Origin: Branchiostoma floridae
Lineage: Eukaryota; Chordata; Leptocardii; Amphioxiformes; Branchiostomatidae
Length of the DNA: 64,000 nucleotides
Direction: 5' to 3'
Assembly (NCBI RefSeq): GCF_000003815.2
Contig: NW_023365732.1
Location: forward strand, 105,794 to 169,793
This document shows, piece after piece, positions 34,274 to 46,166 of this stretch; positions within the stretch are counted from its first letter, which is position 1, and each line of letters opens with the position of its first letter. The position numbers and the translations under genes are program-made. The notes beneath the pieces were generated by a model, which saw nothing but the letters and a program-made list of their open reading frames with translations, was not told the origin of the DNA and did not search any database.

Positions 34274-35503
34274 ATGCAGCTCTTGTCCCTGATTCTTTTT
34301 TGTTTTGTCCCGACTTGTGTCCTGGGTCAGTCCGTCTGTGACCAACTGACTATGGTCAGCAGGGCGGGCTAGGGCGCAGTCGCGGCAAAGGCCGGCGCCG
34401 ACACCCCGCTCAGCCATCCGACACCAAAGGTTGTGATTCACCACAGTGACAGCTACTGGACACACCTGAAGAGTACATGGACAGGGTGAAGGAAATCCAA
34501 CAGGACCATATGGACGACGGCTGGGACGACATCGGTTACAACTTTCTTATCGACGGATATGGCAACGTGTACGTGGGGCGCGGATGGGACAATACGTGAG
34601 ATTCGTTTCTCTCATATACGTTATCTATTTCATGGAAAACAATTCACATGAGAGTTTCAAAACAGCTGTACGAATCATGTACGGATATACTTCATCGTTA
34701 ATCAAACACTTTCATTATCAGGGGCAGAGTATCAAATGGACACACCAGCATTCCTCTCAATAACCCACTGAGATATAGCCATGAGTGTTGATTTATCAAA
34801 TTGTACATTGCATTCGGATTCTAATTACATATATAAGCTACATAGTATACATACGCTGATAAAACTACACCGAGTGTGGAAGACTAGTGAGCTAGTAGTG
34901 TTTGTAGAATGCTCTTTTGGATATTTGTGTTTCACCCATACCACAGGTATGGTGGTATGGGTTGAATTATCTTGCTTTTCCTGATGTTTCTTCTTCACCT
35001 CCTCCTGTCAAGTCTTCAAATCGATTCATCTCTGTTATTTCGGGGCCAATGCAAATGACCTGAAATTCGGTACAATGGTAGAGGGGGACCAGGAGAGTAT
35101 ATTATTGCACAGGCCAGGGTTTGTCTTTTTCGCATGGGTGGGAGTCAGAGATGTGAGAAATATGCTGTCTGTTCGCAAATGGTGCCTGTATAGGTTCACT
35201 TTTTATCTACACTAAAACAGTTCTATCATATCAACATCGAACAGATGGTACTTGATGTATGTTTCTCTAGGGGTGCACACACGGCCTGTTGTAACTCCAT
35301 CGCCATCGGCATCAACTTCCTCGGGTACTTCGAAGACGACCTCCCGACGAGTGCAGCTGATAACTCGCGGGGTGGCAGAGAGGAAGATCAGGAGCGGATA
35401 CGACATGAACTGTCACTCCGACCTCGGGTCCAGGAAGGGGGAAACAGACTGTCCCGGGGCAGCTCTGTGTGGCTTCGCTAAGAGACACTTCGCTGGCCTG
35501 TAG
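34274..35503 (+). pseudogene. Peptidoglycan recognition protein pseudogene, unit B
   Basis: ATG at 34274 opens a signal peptide (MQLLSLILFCFVPTCVLGQ). A PGRP/amidase-type sequence follows: SRAG, VVIHHS, then [20 protein letters not shown] and NVYVGRGW. A donor after 34595 and an acceptor at 35270 give a phase-matched junction into GAHT. Exon 2 has AIGINFLGYFEDDLPTSAA, SGYDMNCHSDLG and TDCPGAAL. The zinc ligands and catalytic positions of amidase PGRPs (first H, Y, second H, C) are all visible. Lesions: TAG replaces the conserved tryptophan codon (34370-34372), about 28 bases are lost before YMDRVKEIQ, and about 19 bases are lost after TSAA. Each shift breaks the frame. A single domain of about 200 residues is a usual short secreted PGRP. 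Confidence 0.85.
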
Positions 35504-38232
35504 AGTTAAGGCAACGGTTTGTGGCCACACGTGCATCTACTATGTATAAAACGTATCTTAAGATTTTGTCTTCCCATGTAGTTCCCTAAAGGTAAAGTTT
35601 TTTTGTGGTCAACATACTTCTTCACATCAGCTTGGCGATTAAACTTTGACAGGAATGAAAACCATCTGACTTCTTGTGTGTGTGTACGCGAGCGAGTGTA
35701 TAAACTTTATAACGTGTAGACATTATCGAACTTGACCTTCGTTTTACCAACCCATACCTATCCACCAAATATCATGCAAAACCATCCGCAACGTCTCGAG
35801 TTATGCTTTCCGCAAACAATGGGACAAAATTCTTCATTAATTATGTAATTTAGCCACAGATGAAGATAATTGTAACTTGATTATATAAATTATGACTCAT
35901 ACAACTATCAACACGCCGACTATCATGACCATCCGCCCCCCCCCCCCCCCCCTTCTTGAGCTATTCCCTTTCAAAGTCTAAAACAAAATAGGCCCCTGCA
36001 GTTTAAAAAAGGCCGCGAGAGGGGCTAGACTTATACAACTTACTCCCTGCCCAAAGACGTATCCCCTACCCAAAAATCATGAACCTGGCACATGAGGAAC
36101 ACGTTACCTCCAACTTTGAACCTCCGCTACAATACCGTAACTCGACGCTAGGGGGCCCATTGACTTTCCTTTTGCCAACCCTTCCTTTTCAACTAAATAT
36201 CATGTAAAACCATCCGCAACGTCTCGAGTTATGCACTCTACAAAAAAGCGGATGCACACACTCGGCTCGCTGCAGTTCCGACGGAAAGTGCTACGACAAC
36301 CATTTTCGAACACGGTCTTTATATTCTGCAATCGCTACTCAAATACCAAATAACTTAAAAATCCAACAACATGAGGCCTTAACCGAAAATATAATCTTCC
36401 TGGCGAAGGTAATGATGTTGACTCTGTTCACTTCGTCTCAATTGAGGTCTCCCAGCTTTTGCCCTCTAGACAGACAGCTGGAAAATGGTCTATTGGATTC
36501 GTTAGTAATCACTCGTTAGGTGTGTTAGCTTGTCTGAAATGTGTGGTGTTGAGCGGTAAGGATGGGTACATGTGTGCGTTTGTGTCTTCGTGTGGGAATG
36601 TTTGTGTATGTGTGAATAAAAAGTGTTAATAACTATGAACAGCTCACCTGCTTTTGTTTGAATAACTGGGCTGATGAAAGTAAGAAACACATAAACTAAA
36701 AGAAACGTATGGTCATATAAGGGAAACATTCCCCAATAGTATCTCAGTGTTGTTGGAACAAAGGCGTCGCCTGGCAATGCTCACTAGAACTACAACAGTT
36801 CTGGGGAAGACCAATCACTTTGTGCGCGCTCAGTGATTTAGTAACACACCTATACTTAATCGAACACAGATGGACTCCCATTGTCTGACCACAGGACTCT
36901 TTGCACCAAACCGACGCCTCGAACTGTTGCAGTAATAAACATTGCTAGGAGACGCTTTTGAGCCATGACTTGAAGAACGGAATGAGGCTTCTTTGACAGC
37001 GGATGATTCCAGCTTTAGTATGAATTTCTAGGTGAATATATGCATAAACGTGCATATACTGCTTGAGGGATTCTTACGTTCAAATGAAGGCTTAATTGCT
37101 CAAAATGTGACCTGTTCTTGGTACTGAAAAGTATTTTTATTCACACACAATATCAGACACAAATACACACTACTGCTACAGAAGTTGAGAAAAATCAAAA
37201 TTCGGGCATGTAAGAGTGATTGAAGGGACAAAACATACTATCACAACCAATAAGTCTTTTATTCCCGTATCTAATATAACAGTGAGTAATGATTATGGAC
37301 AAAATAAGTATTCTAGATTATGCAGATGTAAAATAAATTAAATACAGACACTTGTACAGTTAATTGTATCAAAATCTAAACTGGATTCAGTGACCTGAAG
37401 TTACCACCGAAATATCGAAATTCGATTGCCTTGGATCAGGTAATCTATGGGGACGGGAACGGGGGGCACAGAATAGGTATGTTCCCGGGCTACTATCTCA
37501 GTCAAAGACTATCTTTCAAGAAATAAGGATGACATGGATAAGGTGCAGCTGCTGCGAAATGCAGTAATTGGTCAAACAAATGTATGTGATACTACATGTA
37601 ATCTCAGTGTATATCTGACTTCATTCTGAAACTGCCACGTCATTTCCTGTATTTTCACAACAGGGGAATCCCATGGCAGGTTTGTAACTCCACTCACACA
37701 ACCCCCACCCTCACCCGATGCAGCTAATACCTCTCGCTTTACTGTATGTAAATGACAGAGACTGAAGACGTCAGAACACCAGACCTTACTTAGACAAACA
37801 GGTTAGCTTGACTACGTCACTGCCTTGGAATGATAAACTCGTTGCGGCGTGAACAGGAAGTAAATAGTTCTTTTGAGCTCAGACATTGCTGGACAAAGCA
37901 ATTGCCCATGACTGTGATCTATTGCAATTGTCAGGGTACGCGAAAACTCTGTTTGTTTTGGGGGAGCAAATATGATTCTTTCAGGACTAGACTTGCAACA
38001 ACGGGTGATTTTTTGGCCTGGTCTAAGCACTATTAAAGTACATTTATGCAGGTAGACACGATACCTGATATTGTTTAGCTTTCTAATAGTGCATTTCACC
38101 TTTAACCTTTGAACTGACAATGACGTAATGTTGACACGAGCATTATGTGTTTGTATTCAAGTCAGGCATATAGAGCTAACAAGGACTTCGGTACCTGTGG
38201 ATATAAGTAGAACTTCCTGTACGAATTCCGCC
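35504..38232. other. Intergenic DNA of unit B
   Basis: Homologous to 12800-15590 of unit A. It contains a run of about 19 C at 35934-35952, the conserved minus-strand candidate exon (36648-36729, phase 1, donor AG/GTGAGC) without its second exon, and empty sites for the unit A LINE tail and Harbinger-like MITE. No complete gene recognised. Confidence 0.6.
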
Positions 38233-41200
38233 ATGTTGAGGGTCTGTGAGAAACTCCGTGAGGCGGACGCGAAGGGCAGGAGGTACGGACTAGCCCGTGC
38301 GGAGACAGGCTACCTCCGTGCCCTGGTGGACGCCGTGGCTGACAAGGACAGGCTGGCGGAAGTGGAGCTTCTCAAAAGTCTGGGCGACGTGAACTTGGAG
38401 AAGGGAAGACTCGAGAAGGATGTAGGGAGGTTCAACATGGCCTTGGCGCTTTACGTGGCTGCTATGGTCCGGTGTGGCTATCGGGATCAGGGGGATGGTA
38501 TAGAACACCGATACGAATACGCGGAGAGACTTTTACAAGGGGTGACGTCAAAGGGGTCACAGGGTCAGGAACCACAAACTGAAGACAAGGAGACGACTAC
38601 ACCTGCAAAGGTGGCTCTGAAGTTTCAAAACCTCGACAAGAAACGGGCTGCCGGTGGTAACACAGACTCCATGCTGGTTGGATACGCACAATTAATAGTA
38701 GAGGGAATAGTAAACGAGAACAACATGTTAGAAACAGAAGCGATCAAAAGCCTCGGTGACGTGTACCTGAAAAGAGGAACAGAAACTAGAGACACTAGAA
38801 ACTTGACCAGAGCTACTGCTCTGTACAACACGGCACTGACGCGGTGTAACAACGTTCAGGGAACAGTTGCCATTGTCCACCGCTTGCTGTACACAGCAAA
38901 AATCAGACAGGACATCACCACAAAAAGCATAAAGGTGAGTGTTAGCGATAAAGACAATCTATGCATCTTGTTACCTCCATGAAAAATGGATGTATAGTTT
39001 TTGGCTTGTGTGTTTGTATGTGTGTGTTTCCGGATATGTTTGGTCATTAGAATTAGATCAGGACATTAGAACCACTTGATGGACTACAACGATATTTAGT
39101 ATGTGGGTAGGGGCACGGCGGTCGGTTGCTAGGGTATTCTTTCCCGTTGCTATGCGCGTTCGACAGAGTGTCGGGTTACAGGAGGCCTACTTTTGGCTAC
39201 CCGTAAAAATCTTCAAAGGAGCATAACGGAACATAGGAACAATGGATTTCCATGATATTTAGCATGCAGGTATCTGTGGTACAGATGTACATAATGAAGT
39301 ACAAATTATGCAAATTTGGACTTAATTTGCACACTAAATGAGGAAAATCGATATTTAGTGTTTTCTAATATTGGACTCAAATACATGTAACATATGTAGT
39401 TTGTGACAGGCGGAAGATACCAAAAAGTCCACAGTTTGCATAATTAATGTGAAAGTGTCCTAATTCTTCTTAGTACATGTGGTAAATGATTCGATTATCA
39501 ACATTGTGACCTGTGTAAGTTAGTTAAAGGTGTACACAAGCAAGCAAAAATGTGTTGGCTGTTGGCCTCTGTCTGTCTCGGAAGACAATGGTAGGCAGAC
39601 AGGGTGGGTTTAAGGCGACCCGTCTGCCTGGCCTACAATTGGGTTTTTAAGGTGAAGGAGGGGTGTGGACTTCCTCCTCCATCCTCTCGTCTACTGTCGC
39701 ACTAAGTCATGCAGAGTCAACTGTATGCAACGTGTAAAACGGCCCCAGCAGATGCAGGTTTGTTATTTGGAGTTTCCGTCTCCTAGGAAGACATCCGACC
39801 AAGGATGCAAGGGCTTCCTCCTACCCCTGATCTGCTGACTCGTGTGTCATGGCGGGTGCGTCATGCCCGAACATGCCCCTAGGACAAATGGGGGACTTTC
39901 AATGGCTCGCCACTTCGCAATGTGCAAACGTAGCCTGCCATGCACTCGTGGGTTCTCAGAACCCTGTTCAAAAATTATCTCGCCGCCATCTAATAATGAA
40001 ACGAGACAAAAGAACTATCTTGCGGTTTTTGTGCTCCGCGCAATCCTTGGCAAAGTGTCCTTCACTGCCACAGGAGTAGCATGTCTGCCTGAGAAGTGGG
40101 ACCGCGTGGCGCAATCGGCAGCGCGTTGGTCTCAGGCCCAAGAGGTACTGAGTTCAAATCCGGATGCCGTGTCACCGATCTTGTGCCCTTGGGAAAGGCA
40201 CTTTACACGACTTTCCCCACTTAACTCAGGTGTGAATGAGTACCTAGCTGCTGCTAGTGGCAGTGACAGGCCTTTGTGGCTGTGACAGGAAGCATGAATT
40301 ATGCAGATATGATAATAATATATAAAAGTCATTTGTATAATCAGAATATTTCATGGAGGTATGAGCTCTCCGAACTCTCGTTTGTTTGCTTCTGCTATGA
40401 TATGGGGTGAGTGTGTTCTGTATCTTTGAGGAAAGGATAGTTCCAGAAGTCGTGAATATATTTTCACAGTGTTTGGTCTGTTCGTAGAGGATGATGACGG
40501 CTTAATGATGACATTTGCTCTATTATATTGGGCCCATGTAGTCAATGATGCCCCAATAAACAACCAGTCACCATATTTACAACATACACTTTTTGTTAGG
40601 TTGGCCTTCCTCCAATGACGTGAGGAAATTTATATTACAGTTGACCATTCATCAAAGTTTTAACTATGCATTAGATAACACGCATGATTGCCCACCTGTT
40701 AATCATTCCTTGGTCTCCATTTGTTTTTGTAGAAGTCATCTCAAACAGAACGACAACAAGACGTGCAAAAACGAAAGGATCACACCTCTCCCTTCTCAAC
40801 TGCAATCTCAAGTGACAACACTAATGACCGAATGCGCCGTCCACACAGGTAGGTACAGGGAATAGTATAGGGGATGTTGGTTCTTTATTGTTGACTTGGA
40901 CTACCCTATAAGGCATACAAATTTCTGTGTATTGTAAAATGATAAAATAGACATTTTGTTATTCCTTTTCAGTATCCCGGAAGTACAAACAGTTGAAACC
41001 TCGACAGGAGTCAACGATGACATGTTAGTGCCACCAAGTTTTTTGTTTTGTTTTCGCAAGTGTTTAAAATTAGCCTGGAATCCAGCCGTGTTGTGCTTTG
41101 GTCGCTCTGCTTCTGCCAACACGTCTGGCATTCGTTAGCATTGGACGTCACTAATGAGCAGACTCATGAATATTCATATTTATTTCTCTTTGCTGATTGG

Positions 41201-44200
41201 ATGACCTCTGAGAGAAGAACACCAATAGCGAGGTACCATTTGATCTCACGTGATCTGTTGTGATACAGAGGTCATGCAGACGAAAAGTTCGCGGGAAAGA
41301 TAGAAGTAGTGTTCCGTTCGATTACGAACTGTAAACATGATTTTGTGTGTTCCAACATCCAATAAAAAATCCCGCATAAAATCTCTGCGAATATTCAAAT
41401 GCCGATCGTTCCAATGCTAACGAAAGCCAGACGTGTTGGCAGCGTACCTCTGGGGAGCGACCCAAGCACAACACGGCTGGATTCCAGGCTAGTTTAAAAT
41501 GACTCTTAAATGTAAATTCTCTGCATTTTAATTCGTTCAAAACTGAAGAGATGAACCTAACATACATGTATGCTAATGAAAATATACATGTACGCAGACA
41601 ACTCAAGAAGCTTTATGATATTCGGTATTTGGGTAGGTGTGGGCAAAAACAAAGTGTATGTTGATTGCGGACCTTTCGGTGGCTTGCTGTACTGCAGCAA
41701 AACTTCCGGTTCCTTATTCCGTTCTCTGGAGATGCCCCTTCATGGTAGATGCCTCTTGGGTTTATGAATAAATGGTATATCTTTGGGCCCCCTATCAGTT
41801 TTTAAGGAACCGCGTGGTATTTGAAATTTTGAAAGTGAATATTTTCTTTCGTCATAGGAATTTCAAACATGTGACCGATGTAGCTGAGAAAGAGGGCAAC
41901 ATAGATAGATACCATATGTGCCAATAGATTCAATTCAAAAATTTGTGTTATTACATTTGACATCCATGGTTACTAAAACTTCACTTGTATCCAAGATGCG
42001 CTTTTCTAAAAGTTAAATACGATTCGAATGATAGATTTCGTAATAGTTTTATCTTATGACGACATATTCACAGTGTATACGAAGAACATCTACAGGATGG
42101 CTGCAGGGCCCTGCAGACTGGAGACCTGGACAAGGCAGAACAAAGTTTTGCAGCTGCGCTCAAGTCTGTTCATATCCAAGGTGAGTCTAATTATGAACCT
42201 GGTTCAAAGAGTTTTAAAGTAAATGCTTGTAAATAGACCGTAATCCTTATTGATTCTTTTCGACACACCGAACTATGTTCACCGCAGTGAGTTCCACAGT
42301 GCCGCCCCAGAGAATGGAAAGGCTCATCTTCTGTATTCCAGTTTAGTCTTGGGCAACTGAAGACCGCCTTGTGCCCTGAGGCGGGTATTGTGTGTGTGTG
42401 AACATGTGATAGCTGTGTGAACATTGCAGTGATGTAGGGAGGGGTCAAACCGTTCAGGGCCTTGTAGACGAGAGTAGCTTTGCCCTTTTTGTGCAGTTCA
42501 GCTACTGGGAGCCATTCTAGTGGGTCTAGAAGGCCTGAAGTAGAGTTACTTAACAATGCACACAGCAGATATAAAATCACTACGAAGAAGTAAAAGCATA
42601 CGACTGATGATGTGTAACTTACAGGTCAACACATGGAAGAGGTAGAGACCCTGTACATGTTAGGCAAAGTCTATCTCAAGAGAGGAATCCAGTCAAAGGA
42701 CGGAGGCGACTTCACCAAAGCTGCAGCACTCTGTAATGCAGCACTGGTAAGATCGAGTAGAGAAGATATTGAGGAAGCAATGAAGGAAATAACTCATGCA
42801 TTTGTTAAGGAAGTCCTAAAGATCGAACAGAAGGTAGACAGTGATGATACAGAGAAACACAAATTGATGTTGAAGGCGGATAGGGGCTATGTACAAGAAG
42901 AGATCGCAAGAATTGAACAAGAAGTAGATCCTTATAGCCTTGATGACGAGGACCCAAAGATAAAAGATGTCGAGATTAAGAGAGTGGAAGCAATCAAAGC
43001 ATTGTGTCAGACACTAGTTCATCAGCGTGAAGTGTTCATAGCTGGCCTTGTAGATGAATGCATGGGGGTAATGCGCCCCCCTCCCTGTAAGTACGCCATG
43101 ATAGGTTTGGGTTCACAAGCCACAGGATTGGTAACACCCTACTCTGATCTGGAGTTTGCCCTTTTGGTAGATAAGGAAACTGAAGAAAATGTTAGTTATT
43201 TCCGTAACCTCACACATTATCTGCATCTGAAGGTGATAAATTTAGGTGAGACCATCCTCCCTGCCATGGCGATTAAGTCTCTTAATGATTTCTACTCAGA
43301 CGACCCGCTGCACAACTGGTTCTATGACTCAGTAACACCGCGCGGTTTTGCGTTCGATGGAGCCATGCCACATGCATGCAAGACTCCCTTGGGCAGGGGT
43401 AGAAACAGCCGGGGAACAAGCGAACTCATCCGCACACCAAGCAATATGACCAACGTTCTGAAAGAAGACCTTACTCTCCATTTAAAGAAAGGCTACCATC
43501 TTGCTAGTATACTGGGAAATGTGTCTTTTATCACAGGAGACCAGGGATTGGTAGATGAGTACAGGTCGTTATGGGCTCAGCAACTTCAAAACAATAATAG
43601 GAGTTTTTCTCGAGTCATGGCAAACAATTTACTGGGTGAAAATATATCGACTTTTCAAACTCAGGCTCTCACAGCCGAACTGCGGAATGTTAAGACAGAA
43701 ATATATCGGTTTTCAAGCCTTGCAGTGTCCTTTTTGGCACTACTTCATAACATACAACCGACTACAATCTGGGAAACTATCCAGCAGCTAAGAAACAGTG
43801 GAGTCATCGATAGTGAGAACTTACACCACCTGATGGTGCTAGTCAGTATATCAGCAGAACTGAGGCTGCGGACATACATGAGCAATCGTGGTCAGGTAGA
43901 AAACATGTCAGTCTTATGGTCAATGTCGACCGTTACGGGTATTGAAGAGAAATTGCAGAAAGTGTTTTACATCTCAAATCCAAAACAACTCATGAGATAT
44001 TACTATACAGAAAGACCCCTGAAGCACTTTTTATCACAGTTGACCGACACTCGGTCGCTAATAGAACCACCAATTTTCTTTGACAATTCTTCAGAGCTGA
44101 AAGCAAAGGTATATAAAAGTCTGTGTGACTTTGAAAATCTCAAGAAATGCTCAGAACAAACGCTACACAATTATGTATCGAAATATGGTGAAAACACTGC

Positions 44201-46166
44201 ACACAGGGATGTTGCAGCCTCACTTGACGACTTGGCTTTTGCTTTGATGACCCTTGGTGATCACAAAAAGGCTGTACGTTATTATGAACAGTCACTACAG
44301 ATGAGGTGGAGTATGTATGGTGAGGGCACTGCACATCCTAACATTGCCGATTCACTTAACAACTTGGGTGAAGCCTGGAGAAACCTCGGGGATCACAGAA
44401 AGGCGATCAGCTATTATGAACAGTCCCTACAGATGATGAGGAGTGTCTATGGTGATGACAATGCACATCCTGACATCGCCGGCTCACTTAACAACTTGGG
44501 TGGAGCCTGGAGTAACCTTGGGGATAACAGAAAGGCGATCAGCTATTATGAAAAATCACTACAGATGAAGCGGAGTATCTATGGTGAGGACACCGCACAT
44601 CCTCACATCGCCGCCTCACTTAACAACTTGGGTGAAGCCTGGAGAGTCCTCGGGGATTACAGAAAGGCGATCAGCTATTATGAACAATCACTACAGATGA
44701 AGCGGAGTATCTATGGTGAGGACACCACACATCCTGACATCGCCGGCTCACTTAACAACATGGGTACTGCCTGGAAAAACCTTGGGGATTACAGAAAGGC
44801 GCTCTGCTATTTTGAACAGACACTACAGATGAGGCGGAGTATCTATGGTGAGGAGACTGCACATCCTGTCATCTTCGAGTCACTTACCAACTTGGGTGCC
44901 GCCTGGTTTAACCTCGGGGATTATACAAAGGCGGTTAGCTACTATAAACAGTCACTACAGATCACGCAGAGAATCTATGGTGAGGACATCGCTCATCCTG
45001 GCATCGCTATCTTACTTAACAACATGGGTAACGCCTGTAGTAACCTTGGGGATTATGGAAAGGCGATCAGCTATTATGAACAGTCATTACAGATGAGGCG
45101 GAGTATCTATGGTGAGGACACCGCACATCCTAACATCGCCGATTCACTTAACAACTTGGGTGCCACCTGGAGTAACCTTGGTGATAACAGAAAGGCGGTC
45201 AGCTTTTATGAACAGTCCCTACAGATGAAGCTGAGTATCTATGGTGAGGACACTGCACATTCTGACATCGCCGCCACACTTAACAACTTGGGTAACGCCT
45301 GGAATAACCTCGGGGATCACAGAAAGTCGGTCAGTTATTTTGATCAGGCACTAGAGATGAGGCGGAGTATCTATGGTAAGAACACCGCACATCCTGACAT
45401 CGCCGACTCACTTAACAACATGGGTAACGCCTGGGGAAACCTTGGTGATCACAGAAAGGCGATCAGCTATTTTGATCAGGCACTAGAGATGAATCGGAGT
45501 ATCTTTGGTGAGGACACCGCACATCCTGGCATCGCCGCTTCGCTTAACAACTTGGGTTTCACCTGGAGTGACCTCGGGGATCACAGAAAGGCGATCAGCT
45601 ATTATGAACAGGCACTACAGATGATGAGGAGTATCTATGGTAAGGATAATGCACATCCTAACATAGCCAGCTCACTTAACAACTTGGGTACCGCCTGGGG
45701 AAACATCGGGGATCACAGAAAAGCGGTTAACTATCATGAACAGTCCCTAGAGATGACGCGGAGTATCTATGGTAAGGACACCGCACATTCTGCCATCGCC
45801 GCCTCACTCAACAACTTGGGTACCACCTGGAGTAACCTTGGGGATCACAGAAAGGCGATCAGCTATCATGAACAGGCATTAGACATGACGAGGGGTATCT
45901 ATGGTGAGGACAATGCACATCCTGACATCGCCTGCTCACTTAACAACATGGGTAACACCTGGGGAAACCTTGGTGATCACAGAAAGGCGGTCAGCTATTT
46001 TGATCAGGCACTAGAGATGAGGCGGAGTATCCATGGTAAGAACACCGCACATCCTGACATTGTAAAATCGCTTACCAATTTGTGCGTCGCCTGGAGAGAG
46101 CTCGGTGATTACAGAAAGGCCATTCACTATCTCCAACTAATGGAAAAAATGCAACAGTTATTATAG
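38233..46166 (+). CDS. DUF294 nucleotidyltransferase with TPR array (copy B, 15 repeats)
   Basis: Exons 38233-38934, 40733-40848, 42074-42180 and 42625-46166 join in frame to 1488 residues with the same phases as copy A. Exon 1 differs from copy A at about eight of 234 residues. The nucleotidyltransferase motif (G471-S472 ... D483-L-E485) and the following helical domain are intact and at identical positions. The whole length difference from copy A lies in the C-terminal TPR array, which has 15 units instead of 10 (five extra units, 630 bp). The C-terminus also differs: it ends MQQLL, whereas copy A reads on to SDHSSCK. Likely cytoplasmic. Activity is predicted from the motif only; ligand and partner unknown. 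Confidence 0.82.
40098..40290 (+). mobile_element. tRNA-derived SINE (TPR gene B, intron 1)
   Basis: Orthologous to the SINE at 17492 in copy A, with the same A-box and B-box-like words (here GAGTTCAAATC) and the same body. Confidence 0.75.
41071..41492. mobile_element. 422-bp hAT-like MITE with 8-bp duplication (TPR gene B, intron 2)
   Basis: TAGCCTGGAATCCAGCCGTG on the left is mirrored by CACGGCTGGATTCCAGGCTA on the right, and the inverted repeat continues for roughly 90 bases. TTTAAAAT flanks both sides (41063-41070, 41493-41500). Unit C has one TTTAAAAT at 63717-63724 and no insert. An 8-bp target duplication is typical of hAT elements. Confidence 0.85.
42181..42575 (-). mobile_element. 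Antisense LINE reverse-transcriptase tail in TPR gene B, intron 3
   Basis: Same insertion as in copy A intron 3 (19157-19540). The minus frame reads [20 protein letters not shown] and [10 protein letters not shown]. Confidence 0.75.
44178..46150 (+). repeat. 126-bp coding repeats: fifteen TPRs of copy B
   Basis: Fifteen 42-residue units. The first ([14 protein letters not shown]), the second (MYGEGTAHP) and the last ([14 protein letters not shown]) match those of copy A in order, while internal units are shuffled and multiplied. Some positions now vary at otherwise constant sites ([25 protein letters not shown]). Confidence 0.9.
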
